A stretch of DNA of 64,000 nt from Streptomyces xylophagus. Lineage in GTDB: Bacteria > Actinomycetota > Actinomycetes > Streptomycetales > Streptomycetaceae. The notes under the pieces are model-generated. The model ran no database searches. It had not been told where the DNA came from and saw only the letters and a list, made by a program, of their open reading frames with translations. The stretch lies in the NCBI RefSeq assembly GCF_000716435.1, contig NZ_JNWO01000042.1:11699-75698 (forward strand). The letters are read 5' to 3'. A program made the position numbers and the translations under genes. The first letter of the stretch is position 1; each line of letters starts with the position of its first letter. Below are positions 1-7,181 of the stretch, one piece after another.

Positions 1-2
1 AG

Positions 3-1025
3 GACGACGGGCCAAAAGCCACAACCGTCGCTGGCCTACGTACCGCTCTCGCCGCAGCGCTAGTCGGCATTGTTGGTATCGGGACTCTGCTACTGACAAC
101 CGCCACGTATTTCACGAACCGGAGAAAAGATCGAGACCAATTCGATCTTGCGCAAGAGCAATTCAATCATGCTCAAGAAGCTCAAAAAATCAACCGAGAT
201 AAGGATGAGGCGTCAGCGGCGCTGGCCCGAGAAGGTCAGATCACGGACCGATATGTCAAGGCTGTAACTCTCTTGGATTCCGATAAGATCACTGCGCGCA
301 TGGCGGGAGTCTATGCACTCGACCGCATCATGAGAGATTCCGCGAAGGATCATTTGACTATTGTGCAACTGTTGGCAGGATTTATTCGACAGCGAGCTGC
401 AATCGTCGGAGATTGGGATGCTATGCATGGAGACGACTCTGTGCCGGCCGAGCATGTAAGGATAGCGGACGATGTTCAGGCGGCTTTGACGGTTATTGGT
501 AAGCGGCCGGTGCGCTCAGAAGAATCTGAAATTGACTTGCGGAGGACATATCTGCGAGGAGCGAATCTAATTGGGGCCCGCTTGAATCGTGCACTCTTCG
601 TGAGATGTGATCTGTCAGGCGCTGAGCTTATTGGGGCCCAACTGTATGAGGCAAACTTTTACAAGGCGCGACTAAATGCAGTATATGCGCCGGGGGTGAA
701 TCTGATTAAGGCACATATGGCTGAATCGTACATCTCTGGCACTCTTAGTGGCGCTAAGATGAAGAATGTGAACCTCAATGAGGCTCAGCTATCCGCGATC
801 GATCTCGAAGGGGCATCTTTGAATGGCGCATTCCTTGACGGCGCCCATCTTACGCATGGGCTAACTTGGGATGAGTTGAGTGGGGATCAAGGGCTGGTCC
901 GGGTGGAAATCAACCAACTGCTCGAAGCTGTGATCACGTCGAAGACGAAGTTGCCCGAAGAATTTCTTGCTGATCCAGAACTGGTTAGACATATCGCTAA
1001 ATGTGATTCGGATTTGCTGTTCTAA
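3..1025 (+). CDS. Membrane-anchored pentapeptide-repeat protein (5' end outside window)
   Basis: The frame is open from base 3, so the true start lies left of the window. The visible N-terminus has one hydrophobic helix (about residues 12-36, LVGIVGIGTLLLTTATYF), then a charged, probably coiled-coil stretch rich in D, Q and R, then a QITDRYVKAVTLL / RMAGVYALDRI region that commonly precedes pentapeptide repeats in Streptomyces. From about 540 to 860 there are roughly twenty A(N/D)LxG-type pentapeptide units (GANLIG, GAELIG, GASLNG, GAFLDG), expected to form a right-handed quadrilateral beta helix. The short TTG at 273 would remove the helix and is unlikely to be the start. Base composition is lower in GC than the chromosomal half. 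Function unknown; such anchored proteins are frequent island cargo. Confidence 0.8.
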   Translation, partial: DDGPKATTVAGLRTALAAALVGIVGIGTLLLTTATYFTNRRKDRDQFDLAQEQFNHAQEAQKINRDKDEASAALAREGQITDRYVKAVTLLDSDKITARMAGVYALDRIMRDSAKDHLTIVQLLAGFIRQRAAIVGDWDAMHGDDSVPAEHVRIADDVQAALTVIGKRPVRSEESEIDLRRTYLRGANLIGARLNRALFVRCDLSGAELIGAQLYEANFYKARLNAVYAPGVNLIKAHMAESYISGTLSGAKMKNVNLNEAQLSAIDLEGASLNGAFLDGAHLTHGLTWDELSGDQGLVRVEINQLLEAVITSKTKLPEEFLADPELVRHIAKCDSDLLF

Positions 1026-1081
1026 TGGGACTCCGTTAGGTCTCCACGTCAGGCCTCTTCAGGAGCATGGTGCGGACACAC

Positions 1082-1230
1082 ATCAAGCGAACCGGTTCCA
1101 GGCGACGTTGGCGTTATTTGGCGCTGATGTATTCGCGTCGGTGCCGCGCAAGGACCAGCGGGCCAAGGCGGAATGCTACCTGAGGGGCCTGATGCTGGCC
1201 GGTCGCCGCAAGTCGATCCAGGCGACTCAC
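1082..1230 (+). pseudogene. IS701-family transposase N-terminal remnant
   Basis: One frame reads FGADVFASVPRKDQ, then YLRGLMLAGRRKSIQ, which is the pattern at the start of IS701-family DDE transposases of actinomycetes (a two-helix region followed by an RGL..GRKSI motif). The similarity stops near 1230 and the rest of the roughly 400-residue transposase, including every catalytic residue, is absent. There is no start codon or ribosome binding site of its own. Read as a decayed insertion scar next to the pentapeptide gene. Confidence 0.5.
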
Positions 1231-1440
1231 GCTCGACCGGCTTATGTTCGGCAGCCACGTCACGTCACAACGTCCCACCGTCGAGTGGGGTCCGGGTGGG
1301 GCCAGTCAACGCAGTTGGTCGGGACGACCCTCAGCCCAGGACTCCGGGGCGAGCGACGCGGTTAGGCATGTGCCTGTCTGCCGGGTCCTGCTGGGCCGCA
1401 GCACGGTCTGCTCACGCCTGAGGCCCCCACCCCGGGGTTG

Positions 1441-1483
1441 GGGTGAGGGCCTTGATGGAGCGTCGGCCAGGACGTGCATCTGG
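1441..1483 (+). repeat. Diverged short repeat, copy 1
   Basis: About 43 bases resemble 4143-4187: both carry GGAGCG(T/C)CGGCCAGGAC followed by TGCA.CTGG. The CCAGG-N7-CCTGG core seen on the minus strand resembles a tRNA T-arm, but no cloverleaf can be folded around it. The two copies bracket the GIY-YIG/ParB-like gene pair. Origin unknown. Confidence 0.3.
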
Positions 1484-1510
1484 AGATCTCTACAGGAGGT
1501 CGAGAGCGCC

Positions 1511-1912
1511 TCAGAAGTTCCTGCTGCTCCGGCGGCGGAGCGGCAGCATCAGGCGTGCCGCAACGGTGCTTTCGTACCAGTTGACGATGGTGGGCTTGGT
1601 GGACCACTTCAGCGGTAGCACCCAGAAGCTGTCCCACTCCTCGCGCTTCGAGGACTCCACCATGTGCTGGTTGAGTCGGATCCCCGCCGCCCCCGTCCAG
1701 GCCTTGGTGGGACGGGTCTGGCCGGCGTAGCACGCGAGGCCGTCGCGGTTGACCACGACGTACACGGCCTTCTCCTCGTCGCCGTCGTACGGCGCATTGA
1801 TGTTCTGGGCGATGGGGCGGCTGGTCAGGAGGTTGTCTCCGGCAAGATCGGCGAGGTACAGGTACCGACTCCTGGTCATAGGCACAACCCCGGCCCATAG
1901 CGACGTGCTCAC
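1511..1912 (-). CDS. GIY-YIG-like nuclease-domain protein
   Basis: The 133-residue product has a central YVVVNRDG..CYAGQT segment (about residues 50-66), followed by a conserved-looking arginine and H region and a late NWYES motif. This order (Y-V-hydrophobic, YAGQT, R, E near the end) fits the GIY-YIG endonuclease fold, where the two tyrosines, an arginine and a glutamate form the active site. The GTG start overlaps the stop of the upstream gene by 4 bases, and a GGAGG lies about ten bases before it; a start at the internal Met 12 is also possible. Co-translation with the ParB-like gene upstream suggests the two act together. Assignment to the family is by motif only. Confidence 0.55.
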   Translation of the reverse strand: MSTSLWAGVVPMTRSRYLYLADLAGDNLLTSRPIAQNINAPYDGDEEKAVYVVVNRDGLACYAGQTRPTKAWTGAAGIRLNQHMVESSKREEWDSFWVLPLKWSTKPTIVNWYESTVAARLMLPLRRRSSRNF

Positions 1913-3820
1913 TGCTCGTGGTCCTCCGCGGTCATTCGGTTCAGGGCCTTGGCCATCACCTCAAGCTTCTTGATCGGCCCGTCGGTCTGGTGAAAGGGCA
2001 GGAGCTCCGGAGACGGATTCTGGCTGCGGATCACCCGGTAGTTCTGGAACGCTTCGTCGGCCAGCAGGACCTTGCGGCACAGCTCGTTGAAGGCGTTCTC
2101 CTCCGCGGAGGCCGCGGTCTTCTCGGCGCTGCCCTGTACCGCGATGCGTACCGCATGGCGCAAACGGGCGTCCCGCGCGGTTACTGAGGCCGTCGCGTCG
2201 TCGAAGGTCTCGATGTCCGTCGTCCCGTCGGGAACCTGGATCCCGAGCAGCGGGACTCCGGCGCGGTTCCGCTTGATGTTCTCGGCCAGCATCTGCAGGC
2301 CCCAGGGGAAGGTCGTCAGCTTGTCGACGATGCTCGCGACGCTCGACCGGTCGATGAGGTCGTCGACTTCCTTCTCGCTGGAGCCCTTGGGGCTGGTCAG
2401 CCCGCCACCGATGACCAGGGCGACCATGCCGAGCACTCCTGCGGCTGCGTTCCAGGTCGTTGGAGCTCATGACGGCACCGTAGGAACGCAGGACCAACTC
2501 GCTGGCGACGGCGGAACGGTGCGAGAGCATCACCTTCCGCTTGCCGAACTTCTCACGCATGGCCTTGTTGAGCTTGGTGGAGTTCACCGAGCAGAGGCTG
2601 ATGACCATCATGGCCCGCAGGTCGCGCAGGGCGGGGTCGAGTCCGTACGCCTCCATAACCGCCGAGACATCTTCCCGTCCGATCAGCAGCTCCACCTCGT
2701 CTTCATCGAAGTGGCCACTCTGCTGCGCGGCGAGCACGACCTCTTCCGCCATGACCGCGTTCTGGGCGCCAGTGTCGAAGGTCTTGACCCCGACGTTCAT
2801 CCGCACCAGCAGCGAGCGCACGGCCGAGGCGAACCGGGTCATGCCATGGGTCTGAGCGTCATCGTCCTCGTAGCCGACGATCACCTGGACCGGCGCGGTA
2901 AGGGCGTTGAGTGTGCAGACGGCTGCGTTGCGCTCCCTAAGGTCCTTGAGAGATTTGCCCACCGGGAGGGCGAGCCGGTCCTCGTTCGCCTTGATGATCT
3001 TGCGGGTCAAGTCGCGCCGCTCGGTGAGGTCGCAGTCCATCAAGATGGAGGGCGACAGCATCGGGCGCTCGTCCTCGTACTGCTTGCGCAGCCGCTGGGG
3101 CAGCCAGCGTGGGTCGATCTTGATCTGCGCGTAGGCGCTGGCCAGCCTGCTGTTGCCGTCCACGCTGACCTGCTCCAGCTCGTTGCTCCCACCGGTGTAG
3201 TGGAGGGTCGTGAAGACCGTGGTCAGCGAGCGGTGGATGATGTCGGGGCCGATGTCGTGCTGCGGGTTGTTCTTGCGCACGGCCTGGCAGTTGCGGTCGG
3301 TGGCCTCCATCAGAGTGTCCCTGGTGGCGGTGTAGACCAGCTTCGCGTACGTACCGTCCGACTCCGGCATCGGGACCGCGATGTGGCCGATCCGGCGGCC
3401 GTCCGTTTTCACGGTCTTGACGTCGAACGACGGATCGGCGGCATAGATCAGCTGGTCCCCAAGCCGGTCGTTGCTCGGGGTCAACGTGAACAGAGTCACG
3501 AACTGGCGAGTCTCAATGATCGAGAGCCAACCGGTGCCGACCCGGTGGCGGGTGACACGGAACCCGTCGGGCTCCACACAGGACATGAGCAGTCGCCGGA
3601 GCGTGTCCGGATCCAGATCCACGCCTTTGAGGTCGCCGAGCTCGATCGCGGTCTTGGCGGCCGAGCGCGGGTCCAGAAGGCGCAGCGTCGGCCTGCCGTC
3701 CGCCGTGGTGGTGCTTACCACGGGGATCAACTGCAACGGGGCCTCGGCCGGCTCGGCTTCGAGGTCATCGCTCGGGTCGTCAGCCGAATTCCCGGCGAGA
3801 TTAATGGAATTGATGGTCAC
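1909..3820 (-). CDS. ParB/DGQHR-like protein, apparent frameshift near 2449-2475
   Basis: From ATG 3820 the first frame codes about 450 residues containing DGNSRLASA near residue 220, the kind of DGxxRL signature seen in ParB-type and DGQHR/DndB-like proteins. Around 2449-2475 protein-like sequence leaves this frame and continues one base later, in a frame reading TTWNAAAGVLGMVALVIGGG and on to the stop at 1909; the original frame runs on only as Arg/Pro-rich nonsense. This could be a real mutation, an assembly error, or two genes: an AGGAG sits eight bases before an ATG at 2428 in the second frame, so a separate 173-codon gene is possible. The stop overlaps the GIY-YIG gene. The role is unknown; nuclease partnership makes defence plausible. 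Confidence 0.5.
2292..2440 (-). repeat. 149-bp duplicated segment, copy 1 (within the ParB-like gene)
   Basis: This stretch recurs at 6849-6997 in the same orientation. Bases 2345-2440 are identical to 6902-6997; the rest differs at a few positions. On the minus strand the similarity begins exactly at the AGGAG that precedes the ATG at 2428 and ends after the codons for PWGL.M. Confidence 0.9.
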
Positions 3821-4272
3821 GGAAGAGACCTCTCATGGGCATCCCGGAAGTCCGCGTGCAGCGGAGCCATCGGGGCCCACGCACTCGCTGTCCGCTCCGG
3901 GGACACTCGGTGCCCGGCGCTTCGGCGACACCTGCGAGTGTTCGCACCGCGACGGTTCCGAGGACCGTCAGCATCTTCTCCAGGGCCGCAGCGCTAAAGA
4001 GGAGGCGGTACGCCGCATCACACGTGACGTACTCCCACGGTAGCAGGGGGCTGCGTGAAGAGGGTCTAGATCGGTGGGCAAGTGGCCGTCGAACCAGTCG
4101 TGTTGGACCGCGGAACGGTCCGCGCTCCACCGAAGCCGCGATGGGGGCGGGGGCCTCGGTGGAGCGCCGGCCAGGACCTGCACCTGGTTCTCTCGGTCGG
4201 AAGTCGGGGGTGCTCCAACTGCAACCACCAGCACACGGTCGGCCCAGTCCGGCGGCCGAACCGATACGGTCG
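3821..4272. other. Intergenic region without a convincing gene
   Basis: Several open frames cross this 450-bp stretch but all have Arg/Pro/Ser-rich products and no ribosome binding site. The upstream part must hold the promoter of the minus-strand gene starting at 3820. The only other item recognised is the diverged repeat at 4143-4187. Confidence 0.5.
4143..4187 (+). repeat. Diverged short repeat, copy 2
   Basis: Partner of 1441-1483, with the shared core GGAGCGCCGGCCAGGAC and CACCTGG. Same orientation, about 2.7 kb apart. Confidence 0.3.
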
Positions 4273-4974
4273 CTACTTTTCGGATTTCCCGTCCGCGACC
4301 ATCATCCGAGTGTTGAGGACCATGCTCATGGTCGCGAGCACAGTCGAACCGATCGGCCAGAGCTGCTCGGCGTCATACGACCGCACGATCACGACTCCAG
4401 CGGCGAGCACCAGCGCTGCGGTCATCCCCACGGCGATGACCGCAGGCTTGAGGTGGCGCACGAACAGGACTAGCGCCTCAATCCACCGCACCACTACCCC
4501 GGCAAGCCGCTCCCTCCGCTCCGGAGTCATTGCGGCCAACACCCTCTCCTCGAAGGCTGATTCGTCTTGCTCCGCCTCCTTCATGCGGACCTCGGCCTCG
4601 ACCTCGGCCTCGGCCTTCGTCTGCATGAAGCGGCGAGCACCGAAGGCGGCGAGCCCGAGCGCGAAGCAAGTGCCTTTGCAGAGTCCGGGCAGGAGGCCTC
4701 TCCCCTGGTTCTTGAGGATGTCCGTCAATTCGGCTCCCCACATGTCGTCGACGTCGTCGCGGAGGTCCTCGCGGATGCTCCGGCATGCGATCTTCAGGAG
4801 AAGGAACGGAATGCGGCGGGTGATCTTGCGCGTGAGCGTCATCGTCGCCTCGTAGATGAACGCGGCGACGACCGCGCAGATCATGGCCACGGCCCAACCA
4901 TTGAAGTCGTGCCCGAGAACGGTGATCCCGTGCACGGGCACGGCCTCGGCGCTGGCCACCATAGGGAAGTTCAC
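4273..4974 (-). CDS. Uncharacterised multi-helix membrane protein, partner of PadR gene
   Basis: The 233-residue product has a hydrophobic segment near the N-terminus (AVAMICAVVAAFIYEATM), a central charged region rich in A, E, K and R that looks coiled-coil (KAEAEVEAEVRMKEAEQDE), and two hydrophobic segments near the C-terminus (VGMTAALVLAAGVVIV and a following one). The GTG start at 4974 lies five bases after the stop of the PadR gene, so the two form an operon. No family is recognised. PadR-type repressors are often co-transcribed with the membrane protein or efflux pump they control, so this is probably the regulated product. Confidence 0.65.
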   Translation of the reverse strand: MNFPMVASAEAVPVHGITVLGHDFNGWAVAMICAVVAAFIYEATMTLTRKITRRIPFLLLKIACRSIREDLRDDVDDMWGAELTDILKNQGRGLLPGLCKGTCFALGLAAFGARRFMQTKAEAEVEAEVRMKEAEQDESAFEERVLAAMTPERRERLAGVVVRWIEALVLFVRHLKPAVIAVGMTAALVLAAGVVIVRSYDAEQLWPIGSTVLATMSMVLNTRMMVADGKSEK

Positions 4975-4979
4975 GGTGC

Positions 4980-5393
4980 TCAGATCCCCTTCACGGCAGG
5001 ACTGTTGGCGCGGAGCCCGGTGGTGAGGCACTGGAGGACAGCGCCGATCCGCCAGGTCGGGCGCCATCCGGGTTTCCAACCCGGTGAGTTCGCCGGTGGG
5101 CGGACGCTGTCGCTGAGTTCGACGAGGGCGACGTGGGCCTCGGCCGCGCCCTTGCCGGTCATGGCGAAGTACCGGCGCGCGGGCCGTCCTTCCTCGCTGG
5201 GGTCGATGCCTTCCTTCTCCTGGACGATCCATCCTGCGGCTTCCATGCGGGCCAGGGCGGGATACAAGGAGCCGCTGCCCACGTTCGCGCGCGCCATCAG
5301 TTCGGTCGCGAACATCGGAGTCGTCGGGTCTTCGAGGTACGCCTGAATGATCCTCACCATTGCTGGCGTCAGGTGTTTCTGATCCATAGTCAT
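4980..5393 (-). CDS. PadR-family transcriptional regulator
   Basis: The 137-residue protein has the PadR winged-helix layout: an N-terminal helix (ILQ-like IIQAYL), a helix-turn-helix with ATELMARANVGSGSLYPAL (the GSLYPAL recognition helix is characteristic), then a wing with GRPARRYFAMTGKG. The C-terminal region after residue 95 is shorter and unusual (tryptophan-rich, GWKPGWRP) compared with the usual dimerisation helix. Members normally repress a neighbouring membrane or detoxification gene in response to a ligand. It is followed after five bases by the membrane-protein gene at 4273-4974. Confidence 0.85.
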   Translation of the reverse strand: MTMDQKHLTPAMVRIIQAYLEDPTTPMFATELMARANVGSGSLYPALARMEAAGWIVQEKEGIDPSEEGRPARRYFAMTGKGAAEAHVALVELSDSVRPPANSPGWKPGWRPTWRIGAVLQCLTTGLRANSPAVKGI

Positions 5394-5533
5394 GAACCGT
5401 ATACCCCCTCATGCCAGTCTTGCATTAGCTGCTTGACGGCTACTGCCAGCCTTGAAGTAGGGCCGTTGTGTCGTGGACGTGCCTGTGGCCGCCTCACGGC
5501 GGCCACAGGCACGTCCGGACTCGATCCGCTAGG

Positions 5534-6271
5534 TCACTCGCGCGGGATCTTGTCCCTCTTGGCAGAGACCCAACGCTCGACCCGGGCCGGCAGGGGCAGT
5601 CCTCGCTCGCCAAGCAGTTCCACCAGCCGCACGAGGCGGAACGGGTCGCGCAACCCGAGCATCCTGACGGCCGCGTCAATGGCCAAAGGCCACGCCACCA
5701 TCGCCGTGATGGCAGTTTGGAACCCGACGATGTCCACGAGGTCGCGGATGAAGTAGTAGCCGCAGAAGCCCAAGGCGACGAGCAAGACCAGGGCGAACAG
5801 CAGCACCACGGCCACCCGCACCACGGACTTGACCACGCCGGGCAGGAGCAGTCCACTCCGGAAGTGCGCCGTCAGCGTCAGCGTCGGGAGACCCTTGTGC
5901 CCGATCTTCGTCATGTCGTACGGCTTACCGCCCTGCTCCTCCCATGCCGCGCGCCAGAGGGCGTACCAGTCCTCGCGCAGCGGGAAGTCCTGCGGCGGGG
6001 CGACCCGGTCGCGGTGCTTGTACAGCTCACCGGCGATGCCTTCGAGGGTCTCCCAGATAGGCACGCTCTCGGCCCGCATCGCCCTGGACACCGTCGAGAT
6101 GCTCGTCGGGACCGGCCGTGCGAGCTCGTTGAGCGTCAGCACGGAGCGGGGTGGGCAGTTCCGCTGGAGCGCCTCGCCGAGTCGACGAGCGTACGGCGGA
6201 CGCTCTTCGTCGATCGGGAGACGCTTACGGCCCTGCGGGGCCCGGGTCAGGTTGTCCGGCGTCGTAGTCAT
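5534..6271 (-). CDS. HTH-like N-terminus fused to two-helix membrane domain
   Basis: The 245-residue protein begins with a soluble region (residues about 20-85) that reads like a helix-turn-helix: YARRLGEALQR, LTLNELA, ISTVSRAMRAESVPIWETLEGI, similar to XRE-type or Streptomyces HTH-plus-membrane proteins. Around residues 145-215 there are hydrophobic segments (VVRVAVVLLFALVLLVALGF and TAITAMVAWPLAIDAAV). The start overlaps the stop of the upstream small membrane gene by four bases (ATGA), so both are translated together. A DNA-binding-like domain attached to the membrane suggests a one-component sensor or a membrane-acting effector; which one cannot be told from sequence alone. Confidence 0.6.
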   Translation of the reverse strand: MTTTPDNLTRAPQGRKRLPIDEERPPYARRLGEALQRNCPPRSVLTLNELARPVPTSISTVSRAMRAESVPIWETLEGIAGELYKHRDRVAPPQDFPLREDWYALWRAAWEEQGGKPYDMTKIGHKGLPTLTLTAHFRSGLLLPGVVKSVVRVAVVLLFALVLLVALGFCGYYFIRDLVDIVGFQTAITAMVAWPLAIDAAVRMLGLRDPFRLVRLVELLGERGLPLPARVERWVSAKRDKIPRE

Positions 6272-6516
6272 CGCGTACCCACTACGTGAAAGATCTCCAG
6301 GGCGACCAGGACAGCGAGGGTCTGGAGGATGAACAGCACGAAGGGGTTCGTCAGGTCGAGAGCCTTGACCCGGGGGATCACCAGGCGCGGGATGCGCCGC
6401 ACCTCCTTGAGCAGGTGAAGCAGCGCCGGTGCGACCAGGGCGAAGACCAGTGCGATGGTCAGATCCCAGTACAACTCGGGGCCGTGCGGAACGGCTCCGG
6501 AAAGTTGATCAAGCAT
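6268..6516 (-). CDS. Small two-helix membrane protein
   Basis: The 82-residue product has two hydrophobic helices (LTIALVFALVAPALLHLL and FVLFILQTLAVLVALEIF) separated by a basic loop (KEVRRIPRLVIPRVK). The ATG at 6516 has GGAG close upstream; an upstream GTG at 6573 in the same frame lacks a ribosome binding site. The end overlaps the next gene by four bases, forming a two-gene membrane operon with 5534-6271. Small two-helix proteins in such operons can be holin-like effectors or subunits; no direct evidence for either. Confidence 0.6.
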   Translation of the reverse strand: MLDQLSGAVPHGPELYWDLTIALVFALVAPALLHLLKEVRRIPRLVIPRVKALDLTNPFVLFILQTLAVLVALEIFHVVGTR

Positions 6517-6757
6517 TGCGCTCCGTGCTTGCGCTTTCCCCTGCCGGGAATCCGACCGCTCGTTCACGTGCAATCGGGTAGGGGTAAGTGCAAGACTGCG
6601 TTTGTGTTGGTGGGGTGCGCCCGGGTCCGTCCGCGTCGAAACAGTCGGCTCAGGCGCCCCCGCTGATCCGCTGAAGTCACCGGCTCCTCAGCTTCTGCGA
6701 CGCTACCAACTCGCCGGTCCTGAAAGCCTCTTCGGGAACCGATCTCGGATTGCGTGC

Positions 6758-6786
6758 AAAAAAGGACCCTCCCTCCGGGTGGGGCC
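6758..6786 (-). terminator. Rho-independent terminator
   Basis: Read on the minus strand, a ten-base imperfect stem (GGCCCCACCC with GGACCCTCCC, two mismatches) is followed by six T residues. It sits just downstream of the truncated fragment at 6830-6985. Confidence 0.6.
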
Positions 6787-6829
6787 TTCGCTTTCATAAC
6801 TGCACGTCAGGACGGCCTGGTCACCCCTG

Positions 6830-6985
6830 TCAGCAGACGACCTTGGACATCCGCAGGCCCCAGGGGAGGGTCGTGATCTTGGCGACGATGCTCGCGATGC
6901 TCGACCGGTCGATGAGGTCGTCGACTTCCTTCTCGCTGGAGCCCTTGGGGCTGGTCAGCCCGCCACCGATGACCAGGGCGACCAT
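6830..6985 (-). pseudogene. Truncated second copy of the ParB-like gene's 3' segment
   Basis: An ATG at 6985 with AGGAG eight bases upstream opens a 51-codon frame whose first 46 or so residues nearly match the second-frame part of the gene at 1909-3820 (MVALVIGGG, SSEKEVDDLIDRSS, PWGL.M). It then diverges and stops. Only this short piece is present; the long N-terminal part is missing. It could be translated as a micro-protein, but the simplest reading is a recombination remnant. Confidence 0.6.
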
Positions 6986-6997
6986 GCCGAGCACTCC
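6849..6997 (-). repeat. 149-bp duplicated segment, copy 2
   Basis: Same orientation as 2292-2440 and identical over 6902-6997. Upstream of the AGGAG the two loci share nothing. Confidence 0.9.
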
Positions 6998-7181
6998 TCG
7001 GCATTTCTTTGAGGGGCGTGTGTGCAGAAGCCGTCCGTGACAGCACCTTGCACGCCATACTCCCACCGCTCCACGTTTCCCCAGGTCAAGCCAAGAAGGA
7101 CCGTTGGAGTACTAGGCCGTAGAGGCTGCGCCTTGGGTGGTAAGCGAGTTGGGCGGACTCGCCTGACAGTAGGGTCGCTGT

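Noticed and set aside
1362..1898. Long Arg/Pro-rich open frames overlapping the GIY-YIG gene
   Set aside because: Shadows of the high-GC coding frame; no ribosome binding site and biased composition.
2072..3997. A 640-codon plus-strand open frame opposite the ParB-like gene
   Set aside because: Antisense shadow: third-position GC and protein-like sequence belong to the minus strand, and the frame has no start signal.
1441..4187. The two GGAGCG..CCAGGAC repeats as tRNA genes or att sites
   Set aside because: A T-arm-like core can be drawn, but no acceptor, D-arm or anticodon arm is present, and the copies are too diverged for an att core.
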